Shown one piece after another: positions 25,499 to 33,465 of a stretch of DNA of 47,234 nucleotides (position 1 is the first letter of the stretch; each line of letters starts with the position of its first letter). The notes under the pieces were generated by a model. That model saw nothing but the letters and a program-made list of their open reading frames with translations, was not told where the DNA came from and made no database searches. This DNA comes from an uncultured Muribaculum sp. (GTDB lineage Bacteria > Bacteroidota > Bacteroidia > Bacteroidales > Muribaculaceae): assembly GCA_910587665.1 (NCBI GenBank), contig CAJUMZ010000023.1, positions 1 to 47,234 of the forward strand, read 5' to 3'. The position numbers were made by a program, and so were the translations under genes.

Positions 25499-26557
25499 TT
25501 ACTCTGCAAGGGTGCGCAGATAGCCTGACAATTCCGCAGCCATCTTCCGCGACTGCAGGCGCGAGGGATGATAGTCGGCGCCGTAACCGAGGTCACCTGT
25601 CTGTGGCGACATATCAAACCGGTATAGCCCGTCGTTGTCGGCGGCAATCCGGTCAAGCACCCCTTTCACGTCGGCAAGCGGCTTGCCCGACATCATGGAG
25701 CCTGTCAACAACACGATCTTCGCCTTAGGATGAATCTCGCGGAGATGAGCCACAAACTTGCGGTAAGCCGTCTCAAAGAGCGTTATGTCGTAGTTGTTGA
25801 GAGAAGTGTCGTTAGTACCGAGGTTGATACATATTATATCGGGGACAAATGATGAATGGTCCCACATATGCTCCCCCTGATAAAGCAACGTGCGGTCATA
25901 CTCGTCGGGGATAGTCTTGTCAGTACCCTCGCGCGGACCTCCGTAGTAGCGGTACATTCCTATGCCGGAACGAGCCACAACGTTGAAATCGGCGTCAAGC
26001 TCGCGGGCGGTCAACCATGCGTAGCCGAGGGTATGGTTTTCCGTGTCATATGAAAATCCTTTCTTCGGGTCATTCTCCTCCGTGCCATATCCACAAGTCA
26101 TTGAGTTGCCTATAAACTCGATGCGAAGTTTGCCCCGCTCCGGCGCGTCAAGCAACTTGGCACCGGGAGAAAGGTAAAATCCGCGGAAATGAGGATGATG
26201 TTCATAGCCTTCAATTGCATAAGTGATCCTCACCGAATGCTTGCCTTCAGGCAGGGAATCGGCAATCGCCATAATCGAATCATTGGCGGTAAAATTGATC
26301 TTGAACGGTGGCAACGAATCAAGCTCGACCATAAACTGCCCACTACCGGGGCTTGCAGCCATAGCGAGGGAATTGCCTGTAAAATCAAACATTGCAGTAG
26401 TGCCGGGATAAGTGAATTCAGGCGCAAGCGAGTCGCTCCAATTTATACGCCCCATATAAAGGATATCGGGAGATGACGGGGGGACATGCACAGACTCCGC
26501 CGCCGTACACCCTATAACCGCAGCGGCAAGCAGGGAAATTATCAAGTGTCGTGACAT
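25499..26557 (-). CDS. SGNH-hydrolase lipoprotein, carbohydrate esterase family 2-like
   Basis: 352-residue putative lipoprotein (signal to VIGC, lipobox Cys17). The N-terminal third (about 30-130) is a beta-sandwich; the SGNH hydrolase follows with the nucleophile Ser152 in GNSMTCGYGTE, NLGTND as block III and the catalytic His in YGADYHPS. This two-domain order and the GNSxTCGYG form match CE2 enzymes, which remove acetyl groups from xylan, mannan or glucan, usually at O-6. Substrate is inferred from the family. It has its own promoter at 26582-26612, just downstream of an unrelated minus-strand terminator. Confidence 0.88.
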   Translation of the reverse strand: MSRHLIISLLAAAVIGCTAAESVHVPPSSPDILYMGRINWSDSLAPEFTYPGTTAMFDFTGNSLAMAASPGSGQFMVELDSLPPFKINFTANDSIMAIADSLPEGKHSVRITYAIEGYEHHPHFRGFYLSPGAKLLDAPERGKLRIEFIGNSMTCGYGTEENDPKKGFSYDTENHTLGYAWLTARELDADFNVVARSGIGMYRYYGGPREGTDKTIPDEYDRTLLYQGEHMWDHSSFVPDIICINLGTNDTSLNNYDITLFETAYRKFVAHLREIHPKAKIVLLTGSMMSGKPLADVKGVLDRIAADNDGLYRFDMSPQTGDLGYGADYHPSRLQSRKMAAELSGYLRTLAE

Positions 26558-26581
26558 AATGAAAAATGTTTTATTGTGCGA

Positions 26582-26612
26582 TAAAGTTACAATAATTCAC
26601 CGTCTCGACAAA
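26582..26612 (-). promoter_or_regulatory. Promoter of the CE2-like esterase gene
   Basis: On the minus strand TTTG (26612-26609), 19 bp, TAACTTTA (26589-26582; last base off consensus), 24 bp upstream of the ATG. The TTTG is the end of the T-run of the terminator just upstream. Confidence 0.6.
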
Positions 26613-26645
26613 AAAAGAGCCCGACATTCCACATGGAAGCGGGCT
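26610..26645 (-). terminator. Orphan minus-strand intrinsic terminator
   Basis: Read on the minus strand: AGCCCG, then TTCCA/TGGAA as an inner stem, then CGGGCT, then C and seven T. No annotated minus-strand gene ends here; the next one upstream on that strand is more than 3.9 kb away. Confidence 0.75.
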
Positions 26646-26841
26646 GAGAAGGTTATCAGACAATAATAAAAGACTTTTTAATAACGTCAGTAAAATGCCT
26701 TCTCTTACATTACAACGCCTATACGCATCAAAGGTTCATACATAATTAACGAGATGACTGACCAACGGCAACGCCGGGTCAACCTTATAATACGGTCATG
26801 TGTTTTTATCTTATCATGAGGCAAACGATATTGAGGGAACA

Positions 26842-27483
26842 ATGACACGCTACGCAATACTTATATTACTTATAATCACGCGGCTATGTGCTGAGGCAAG
26901 AGGCAACGTCACCGGCGACAGGAGTTGCATGGAATGTTGCATCCCGCCCGTGGCATTGCGCAGCAATCTTCTCTCTGACGCCGCCCTCATACCTAACGTC
27001 GGAGTGACCGTACCGATAGCCGGCAGATGGGCGGCTGACCTGTCGTGGAGCTACGCCTGGTGGTCAAACGACAGCCGACACCGCTATTGGCGCACTTACG
27101 GTGGCAACGCCGAGATACGCCTCTACCTCGGAAACCGTGAGCGCAAGAACAGGCTTGAAGGCCACCATTTAGGCGTCTACGGGCAGATGCTCACCTACGA
27201 CTTCGAATTGGGCGGCAAAGGCAGGATGGCGCCCAAATGGAGCGCAGGCGGCGGAATAGCCTACGGATATACCCTCGCCATCACAGGAAGACTGTCGCTC
27301 GACTTTACCATAGGAATAGCCTATATAACGGGTAAAGAATATCGCTATCAGCCGATAAGCGACCGATATGTATGGCAGTCAACCCGCGACATAAACTACA
27401 TAGGACCCACACGCTGCGAGGTGTCATTAGTGTGGCTGATCGGCAAAGGCAACGTCAACCCGTCAAAAATCAGGTTTCGATGA
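26842..27483 (+). CDS. DUF3575 outer-membrane-type protein of a fimbrial operon
   Basis: 213-residue exported protein starting MTRYAILILLIITRLCAEARG (signal peptide). The segment PPVALRSNLLSDAALIPNVG with WAADLSWSYAWW, and later GIAYGYTLAITGRLSLDFTIG, matches DUF3575, a family found at the head of Bacteroidales fimbrillin operons and thought to be a beta-barrel or periplasmic accessory. Alternating hydrophobic strands support a small barrel. ATG at 26842 is chosen because it starts the signal peptide; an upstream in-frame start adds an unlikely leader. The stop overlaps the next start (ATGA). Confidence 0.85.
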   Translation: MTRYAILILLIITRLCAEARGNVTGDRSCMECCIPPVALRSNLLSDAALIPNVGVTVPIAGRWAADLSWSYAWWSNDSRHRYWRTYGGNAEIRLYLGNRERKNRLEGHHLGVYGQMLTYDFELGGKGRMAPKWSAGGGIAYGYTLAITGRLSLDFTIGIAYITGKEYRYQPISDRYVWQSTRDINYIGPTRCEVSLVWLIGKGNVNPSKIRFR

Positions 27484-28436
27484 AAGATATGCTACATATC
27501 GACCCGATAGGGCTTATTCTGCTCGCAATGCTGCTCCCGTCGACATCTTGCGAGCATAAGCCGCTATGGATGCCCGAGACCCCGATAGAGCCTACAGAAG
27601 TGGAATATGACTGGTCGGAATGCCGTGACGCCAATCCGGAAGGCATGTCGCTATATCTCTACTCCATTACGACAGGTGAGCCGCCATGGATCTACAACCT
27701 TGACCCGCGCGGCGGCATAATAGAGGTGCCGGAAGGCTCTTACCGCACCATATCTTTTAACAATGATACCCGTGGCATACAGTTCCGAAACACTGGTGAT
27801 TTCAATAAGATTGAAGCATATACGAGACCCGGTGGAATACTCGACGGACTCGAGATGCCCTACGACGGCACAATGCCGTCACGATCTGTCGAAGAGCCCG
27901 TAGTGATCACGCCCGACATGATGTGGACATGCGCCTCAACAATTGACATTAACGGAAAGCGGATCACACTCACGCCACGACAGCTCACGCCGGTATACCG
28001 TTTCACCGTGACGGAAGTTACCAATCTTTCCGGAGTGGCATACATGTGCGCGAGCCTGAGCGGACTAACCGGGGCCATATATCTTAACACCGGGGAAAGC
28101 TCATCCTACCCCGTGACGCTCCCTTCATCGGCAAAAGTTACCGGAGAGAACAGCATCGGAGGGTCACTGATAACATTCGGCATACCCAACTCTCCATCGG
28201 CACAAAACATATTATCGCTCTATATCTGGCTGAACGACGGATCAAAACATATGTTTAACTTCGATGTCACGGAGCAAATAAGGGATGCAGCCGAACCGCT
28301 TGACGTAAACATAACCGTCGCCGGGCTTGAACTTCCGGAAATAAATACAAAGCCCGACCCATCTCCGGGCGGTGGTATAGGCGTCGATGTGGACACATGG
28401 CATATCGTCGATATCGAACTTAAACCCTTTGATTGA
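27480..28436 (+). CDS. DUF5119 lipoprotein of a fimbrial operon
   Basis: 318-residue lipoprotein with signal PIGLILLAMLLPSTSC and lipobox Cys. VEYDWSECRDANPEGMSLYLY and the two-sandwich beta-rich body match DUF5119, a family coupled to fimbrillins and probably acting as anchor or tip-like subunit in the way of Mfa2/FimB. The start ATG at 27480 overlaps the DUF3575 stop (ATGA), indicating translational coupling; a longer in-frame extension upstream lies inside the DUF3575 gene and is rejected. Confidence 0.85.
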   Translation: MKDMLHIDPIGLILLAMLLPSTSCEHKPLWMPETPIEPTEVEYDWSECRDANPEGMSLYLYSITTGEPPWIYNLDPRGGIIEVPEGSYRTISFNNDTRGIQFRNTGDFNKIEAYTRPGGILDGLEMPYDGTMPSRSVEEPVVITPDMMWTCASTIDINGKRITLTPRQLTPVYRFTVTEVTNLSGVAYMCASLSGLTGAIYLNTGESSSYPVTLPSSAKVTGENSIGGSLITFGIPNSPSAQNILSLYIWLNDGSKHMFNFDVTEQIRDAAEPLDVNITVAGLELPEINTKPDPSPGGGIGVDVDTWHIVDIELKPFD

Positions 28437-28487
28437 TGTTAGATGATAAAAATAACGAAATTTTAATTCCATAAACATATCTATATT

Positions 28488-29525
28488 ATGAACACAAAAG
28501 CTATTTTCGCACTATTGCCATTTGCCGCAATATTTGCCGGGTGTTCCAAAGATGATGACAAGCAGGCGCCTGCCGACATGCAGTCAATACGTTTTTCGGT
28601 AACAGTCCCCAATGTGCCGCGTGGCGTAGCCACGACCACTCAGTCGATTCAGGAATTCACAACATGGGCGTTTACAGGAGGAGAACCATATATGTCAAAC
28701 GTAAAGGTGCTGAAAAACGACAAGAACGAATGGGGATACTCCCCCACTCACTTCTGGCCTGCTGACGCTTCACTCAACTTCTATTCCTACAGTCCGGATA
28801 TAACGACATCACAACCGGTGTCTGCGGAAAACCCCGATATCCCGGGATTCAACTCTCCGGGTAATATCGACCTGCTTTATGGCGTAAACATGGATGTAAG
28901 CGGAAAGACCGACAAGCAGGTAAACGTCAACTTCCGTCACGCACTCTCACAGATAAGGCTCTATCTTCGCAAGCAGCCCAAATCAGTGTCAGGAGTGGAG
29001 ATTGCCGTAAAAATAAGCGAAATAACAGTAATGAATGTGGCCACAACCGGATCGTTCAACTTCCCGCGTGAAACCACGTCGTCAACCTCCACCACCGTAG
29101 GCGAATGGGTTACCACTACCGATGACGGCAACATAAATATACTCTCCAACTCTTCAATGGATCTTGGCGACGAATTTGCCGAATACAGGAACACGGAAAA
29201 TGTATTCGCCATACCGCAGACACTTTCACCTACAACGGCAACGGCAACAACATATTCCGGCTCTTACATAAGAGTGCTCTGCAAGATCACCAACCCTTCA
29301 GGCATAACTATCTGGCCATCGGAAAGCGATCCCAATTTTGTCAATGCTGAAAATGGCGGATATATCGTGTTTCCGCTTACAACCGACACCAATGACACAT
29401 GGGAACTCGGCCGAGAGTACCGCTATAGCCTTACCATCGGAGTGCCCTCTTCAACCGATCGGATCAGCTTTGACGTAACAGTCGATGAATATAAGGACTT
29501 TATCAATCTACCGGGAGAGAACTGA
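28488..29525 (+). CDS. Fimbrillin family protein (major-pilin-like) 1
   Basis: 345-residue lipoprotein precursor; signal MNTKAIFALLPFAAIFAGC with lipobox Cys19. WGYSPTHFWPADASLNFYSYSP, FRHALSQIRLYLRKQP and WELGREYRYSLTIGV are typical blocks of the Mfa_like_1 fimbrillin domain. In this system the lipidated precursor crosses to the surface, is trimmed by a trypsin-like protease after Arg/Lys, and polymerises by donor-strand exchange; RGVATTTQSIQEF after the acidic linker offers a candidate cleavage site. The gene lies 51 bp after the DUF5119 gene. Confidence 0.9.
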   Translation: MNTKAIFALLPFAAIFAGCSKDDDKQAPADMQSIRFSVTVPNVPRGVATTTQSIQEFTTWAFTGGEPYMSNVKVLKNDKNEWGYSPTHFWPADASLNFYSYSPDITTSQPVSAENPDIPGFNSPGNIDLLYGVNMDVSGKTDKQVNVNFRHALSQIRLYLRKQPKSVSGVEIAVKISEITVMNVATTGSFNFPRETTSSTSTTVGEWVTTTDDGNINILSNSSMDLGDEFAEYRNTENVFAIPQTLSPTTATATTYSGSYIRVLCKITNPSGITIWPSESDPNFVNAENGGYIVFPLTTDTNDTWELGREYRYSLTIGVPSSTDRISFDVTVDEYKDFINLPGEN

Positions 29526-29544
29526 CCGGGATTGAGACCGCGCG

Positions 29545-30564
29545 ATGAGACTTGACAAAATCTTCATATTACCACTGTTAGCCGTCGGCATCGGATGCTC
29601 GTCACCCGACGCCGACGGTCCTATGCCGGAAATAACATTTGAAGGCGTCACCTCTCCGCGCGACAAGCCCACAACTACGGAAAACATACAGGAATTCAGC
29701 GTGACAGCCTACTATGGAGAGGGGCATGAGTTTACCACGTTGCTTGACGGCGTGACAGTAAAGCGCACCGGGACTAACAAATGGAGTTATTCCCCCGCAG
29801 TGAATTGGCCCGGCAGTCCGGTCAATTTTCTTGCAATAAGCCCGGCACATAATAAAATCGATGTAAACTACTGGTGGCGCAACCTGATCAAAGACTATAC
29901 ATGCACAGGCACGGAAGACCTGCTGATAGCCACCCGATTCAACGCAATACAGGGGGCGGGAAATATCAAACTAAATTTTCGTCATATCATGTCGCAGGTT
30001 CATGTAAATCTATATACCCGACATGAAGAATCAAGAATAATGATCCACAAGGCATATCTGAAAGATATATACATGCGTGGCAACTACTATCTCCCAACAG
30101 AAGACACGACGCCCATAGTGCCTGACGGCACATCACCTGTCACCGGGGAATGGGACATCTACAATAAGTCGGCGGTAAGCTATACGATCTTCAGCCCGGA
30201 CAATGACATCGCTTTAAGCGAGAATCCGATCCTGATAAATACCGAGCTATGTTTTTTCATACCGGGCAAGCTTGATCCGCTGGGATTTTCAGGATATTAC
30301 CACGGCTCCCGTATCGAGGTGCTTTATCAGGTATATGACAAAGAGAGCGGTGACCGTCTGTGGCCCTCGTCACAGACACCATATGAGGATATCGACCGTG
30401 ACGAACCGGAATATGCCATAGCCCGCTATTCGCTTACTGACGGGCTAAGTGACGACACATGGCTCCAGGGATGGAGCTACAATTACACCGCCGAGCTTAT
30501 CCCCGGCAGCACTCACGTAACAGTCCGTAGCGCAACAGCGCGGATAAACGCGCGCAAATATTGA
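29545..30564 (+). CDS. Fimbrillin family protein 2
   Basis: 339-residue lipoprotein precursor (signal ending LLAVGIGC). It is a diverged paralogue of the preceding gene: TTTENIQEFSVTAYYGEG corresponds to TTTQSIQEFTTWAFTGGE, KWSYSPAVNWPGSPVNFLAISP to the FWPADASLNFYSYSP block, and FRHIMSQVHVNLYTR to FRHALSQIRLYL. It starts 19 bp after fimbrillin 1 and is the last gene of the operon. The stop is 2 bases from that of the convergent oxidoreductase gene, with no visible terminator. Confidence 0.88.
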   Translation: MRLDKIFILPLLAVGIGCSSPDADGPMPEITFEGVTSPRDKPTTTENIQEFSVTAYYGEGHEFTTLLDGVTVKRTGTNKWSYSPAVNWPGSPVNFLAISPAHNKIDVNYWWRNLIKDYTCTGTEDLLIATRFNAIQGAGNIKLNFRHIMSQVHVNLYTRHEESRIMIHKAYLKDIYMRGNYYLPTEDTTPIVPDGTSPVTGEWDIYNKSAVSYTIFSPDNDIALSENPILINTELCFFIPGKLDPLGFSGYYHGSRIEVLYQVYDKESGDRLWPSSQTPYEDIDRDEPEYAIARYSLTDGLSDDTWLQGWSYNYTAELIPGSTHVTVRSATARINARKY

Positions 30565-30566
30565 AA

Positions 30567-31103
30567 TCAGCCGACAAGCGACTTGCCCTTGCTTATGGCG
30601 TCGCAGTTGAGCGGGATAAGGTGATGATGGCGTTCGGGAAGGGTTTTCTTCAGTCCGCGTATCACGGCATCCATCGGCACCAATTCGCGCAATCCCAACA
30701 AAGCGCCGAGCACAACCATATTATAGGTCTTTGCATTGCCCATCTCAAGCGAGGCATCCATTGCCTTGATCTCATGCACCTTGATATCTTTGCGGTGAGG
30801 GGAGCGGTGTATGCCGTAAGAATCATATATCAGCATGCCGCCGGGCTTGATTTTATCCTCAAACTTGTCAAGACTCTGCTGGTTGAGCACGACAGCTATG
30901 TCATAACTGTCCAGAACCGGAGAACTTATCGGCGAATCGCTAAGTATCACCGTGACATTTGCGGTGCCGCCTCGCTGCTCGGGGCCATAAGCGGGCATCC
31001 AGGTCACTTCAAGATCATTCATAAGTGCGGCATAGGCAAGTATCTTGCCCATTGACAATACACCCTGTCCGCCGAATCCGGCTATTATGATTTCTTCCTT
31101 CAT
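30567..31103 (-). CDS. 2-oxoacid:ferredoxin oxidoreductase, gamma subunit
   Basis: 178-residue gamma subunit of a CoA-acylating 2-oxoacid:ferredoxin oxidoreductase. The N-terminus IIIAGFGGQGVLSMGKILAYA with PAYGPEQRGGTANVTVILSD is diagnostic of the POR/KOR gamma domain. It joins the alpha, beta and ferredoxin-like delta subunits encoded immediately upstream. ATG at 31103 overlaps the beta-subunit stop (ATGA). Confidence 0.95.
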   Translation of the reverse strand: MKEEIIIAGFGGQGVLSMGKILAYAALMNDLEVTWMPAYGPEQRGGTANVTVILSDSPISSPVLDSYDIAVVLNQQSLDKFEDKIKPGGMLIYDSYGIHRSPHRKDIKVHEIKAMDASLEMGNAKTYNMVVLGALLGLRELVPMDAVIRGLKKTLPERHHHLIPLNCDAISKGKSLVG

Positions 31104-31879
31104 TGCTTAACAGTGTTTTTTAAGTCACCCAGCGGATAGTGGGCAAACATGTTTTCTTCCATCCATTTGTTAGACTCTTCCGGCGACATCTTCCATCCGG
31201 AGTTGCAAGTGCTGACCACCTCAACCACCGATGTGCCGCGACCCTCCATCGAGTTTATAAACGCCTGCTTCAACGCCGCTTTCGTCTTACGCACACTGGC
31301 GGGAGTATGAACAGCCTGACGGGTCACGTAGCAAGTGCCGTCAAGCAGGGCGAATATGGGACCTATCTTAAGGGGATAACCGTTGAGATCTACACGCCTG
31401 CCATAGGGAGTAGTGGAGGTCTTCATGCCTTCGAGGGTCGTCGGGGCCATCTGTCCGCCCGTCATTCCGTAAATACCGTTGTTGATAAACACGATAACGA
31501 TATTCTCGCCACGGTTGGCTGCATGGATCGACTCACAAGTGCCTATAGCGGCAAGGTCACCGTCGCCCTGATAGGTGAACACCATCTTGTCGGGTTGCAG
31601 ACGCTTGACGGCGGTGGCGATCGCAGGAGCCCTGCCATGAGCCGCCTCTATCCAGTCAACGTCGATATAATTATAGGCAAACACCGCACACCCGACAGGC
31701 GCTATGCCGATAGTCTTGTCTTCCAAGCCAAGCTCCTCAACCACTTCGGCGATAAGTTTGTGGACTACTCCGTGGCTGCAGCCCGGACAATAGTGCATTG
31801 TGTTGTCGGTCATCAGCCGCGGGCGTGAATAGACCTTATTCTCCGGTTTGATAATATCTTTGATATCCATTGTAATCAT
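31100..31879 (-). CDS. 2-oxoacid:ferredoxin oxidoreductase, beta (TPP-binding) subunit
   Basis: 259-residue subunit binding thiamine pyrophosphate. CPGCSHGVVHKLIAE opens the domain, and the TPP/Mg motif GDGDLAAIGTCESIHAANRG runs into VIVFINNGIYGMTGGQ, with GDG and NN correctly spaced. AHGRAPAIATAVKRLQPDKM is the linker typical of the KOR/VOR group. ATG codons at 31879 and 31870 are both possible starts. The enzyme converts a 2-oxoacid plus CoA to acyl-CoA and CO2, reducing ferredoxin; 2-oxoglutarate or a branched 2-oxoacid is likely. Confidence 0.95.
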   Translation of the reverse strand: MITMDIKDIIKPENKVYSRPRLMTDNTMHYCPGCSHGVVHKLIAEVVEELGLEDKTIGIAPVGCAVFAYNYIDVDWIEAAHGRAPAIATAVKRLQPDKMVFTYQGDGDLAAIGTCESIHAANRGENIVIVFINNGIYGMTGGQMAPTTLEGMKTSTTPYGRRVDLNGYPLKIGPIFALLDGTCYVTRQAVHTPASVRKTKAALKQAFINSMEGRGTSVVEVVSTCNSGWKMSPEESNKWMEENMFAHYPLGDLKNTVKQ

Positions 31880-31896
31880 TTAAAGCGGTTGTACAA

Positions 31897-32988
31897 TCAG
31901 GAATTAGCCTCCGGGAAATGATTGAAAAACGCATCAAGCACTTCCTGCGGGTTGGGGACTATGCCGCCAAGACGCCCATAGTGATAAACAGGGATATTGT
32001 CATGACAGGCAAGGCGCACATCCTCTATCATCTGCCCGGCGTTGATCTCCATGACAATGATGCCTTTCATCCTTGCCGAAAGACGCTCTATCTCTGCCGT
32101 GGGGAACGGCCAGAGGGTGATCGGACGCAACAGCCCCACTTTTACACCCTTTGAGCGCGCCTCTTCCACCATTTTCTGGCAGATGCGGGCAATCGAGCCA
32201 AACGCCACGATAAGATACTCGGCATCTTCAATGTCATAAGTCTGGAAGCGCACCTCGTTCTCCTCAATTATCCTGTATTTTTCCTGCAGGCGATTGTTGA
32301 TCACCTCCATTGCGGCAGGCTCGAGTTCAAGGGTAGTCATTATATTGCGCTTGCGGGTTGACGGCTTTCCGGTCACAGCCCACGGGCATTGCTCGGCAAT
32401 CTGCTCGGCTGTGCGGCGTTGGCGCGGCGCGGGCAGCACCACCTTCTCCATCATCTGCCCCACGATACCGTCGGCAAGCATGATTGAGGGAGTGCGGTAT
32501 TTGAATGCCAGGTCAAAACCGAGCCATACGAAATCAGCCATTTCCTGCACAGATGACGGAGCGAGGGTTATAAGCTTATAATCACCGTGACCGCCGCCCT
32601 TTGTAGCCTGAAAATAATCAGCTTGCGAGGGCTGGATCGTACCGAGTCCCGGACCGCCTCGCATCACGTTTATGATAAGAGCCGGCAGTTCGCCTGCGGC
32701 GATATAGCTGACGCCCTCCTGCTTCAGGCTGACACCGGGTGAGGATGACGAGGTGAACACAGCCTTTCCACATGCAGCTCCTCCATACACCATATTGATG
32801 GCGGCAATCTCACTCTCAGCCTGTAGCACCACCATTCCGGTGCTTTCCCAAGGCATAAGTTCCTCGAGCGTCTCAAGGATCTCGCTCTGCGGGGTAATCG
32901 GGTAGCCGAAGTATCCGTCGGCACCATATCTTATAGCGGCATGAGCTATCGCCTCATTGCCTTTCATCAATTTAACTTCTTCTTTCAT
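31897..32988 (-). CDS. vorB: 2-oxoacid:ferredoxin oxidoreductase, alpha subunit (VorB/KorA type)
   Basis: 363-residue subunit combining the pyrimidine-binding domain (EEVKLMKGNEAIAHAAIRYG, then FGYPITPQSEILETL) and the transketolase C-like domain (LLRPITLWPFPTAEIERL). TSSSSPGVSLKQEGVSYIA is typical. It is commonly annotated VorB (3-methyl-2-oxobutanoate) in Bacteroides; the choice between branched-chain 2-oxoacids and 2-oxoglutarate is not decidable from sequence alone, so the symbol is a convention. It lies 31 bp after the ferredoxin subunit gene and 17 bp before the beta subunit. Confidence 0.9.
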   Translation of the reverse strand: MKEEVKLMKGNEAIAHAAIRYGADGYFGYPITPQSEILETLEELMPWESTGMVVLQAESEIAAINMVYGGAACGKAVFTSSSSPGVSLKQEGVSYIAAGELPALIINVMRGGPGLGTIQPSQADYFQATKGGGHGDYKLITLAPSSVQEMADFVWLGFDLAFKYRTPSIMLADGIVGQMMEKVVLPAPRQRRTAEQIAEQCPWAVTGKPSTRKRNIMTTLELEPAAMEVINNRLQEKYRIIEENEVRFQTYDIEDAEYLIVAFGSIARICQKMVEEARSKGVKVGLLRPITLWPFPTAEIERLSARMKGIIVMEINAGQMIEDVRLACHDNIPVYHYGRLGGIVPNPQEVLDAFFNHFPEANS

Positions 32989-33019
32989 AATAACGGTATG
33001 CTCCTAAAAAACACGTAAT

Positions 33020-33250
33020 TTATTTTTCCACCACCCGGTATACCTCTATACAGGCATCAGGACACACGACGGCGCAACTTGCACAGCCTATACATGCGTC
33101 AGGGTTACCAGGATATGCGAAATGATAGCCGCGGTCATTGACTTCCTTCGACTGAAGGGCAAGCACACCGGTGGGACAGGAGACCACACAAAGGTTACAC
33201 CCCTTGCACCGCTCTTCGTTTATTACTACTGCGCCTTGTACTTTTGCCAT
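33020..33250 (-). CDS. 2-oxoacid:ferredoxin oxidoreductase, delta subunit (2x[4Fe-4S] ferredoxin)
   Basis: 76-residue ferredoxin with two cluster motifs, CKGCNLCVVSCP and CIGCASCAVVCP, each CxxCxxCxxxCP, which carry electrons from the TPP site to free ferredoxin. It is the first gene of the delta-alpha-beta-gamma operon, a common order for KOR/VOR complexes in Bacteroidales. A TATATTTG box lies 35 bp upstream on the minus strand. Confidence 0.95.
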   Translation of the reverse strand: MAKVQGAVVINEERCKGCNLCVVSCPTGVLALQSKEVNDRGYHFAYPGNPDACIGCASCAVVCPDACIEVYRVVEK

Positions 33251-33284
33251 GGTGAGAATGTGTTATTTGTTATAAAACTTATGG

Positions 33285-33314
33285 CAAATATAATAAAAGA
33301 TTTGCTTCAACAAC
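33285..33314 (-). promoter_or_regulatory. Putative promoter of the 2-oxoacid oxidoreductase operon
   Basis: Minus-strand GTTG (33314-33311), 18 bp, TATATTTG (33292-33285), 34 bp before the ferredoxin ATG. The -7 box is exact; spacing is slightly short. Confidence 0.55.
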
Positions 33315-33384
33315 ACATTTTAACATATACTTAACCTATGGCACACATCGCCCTAAAATGTGCTATATAACATGTTTTTCTCAC

Positions 33385-33439
33385 AAAAAGCATGACAGCG
33401 CCATTCTTTGCTGTCAATAAGCAAGCAATGCCGCTGTCA
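33385..33439 (-). terminator. Intrinsic terminator of the T9SS-tail protein gene
   Basis: Long imperfect hairpin: TGACAGCG (33393-33400) with CGCTGTCA (33432-33439), plus inner CATT/AATG and TTGCT/AGCAA pairs; followed on the minus strand by CATGCTTTTTG. A second small inverted repeat GACAATT/AATTGTC (33446-33467) overlaps the stop codon. Confidence 0.75.
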
Positions 33440-33465
33440 CGATTAGACAATTGTAATCTAAATTG

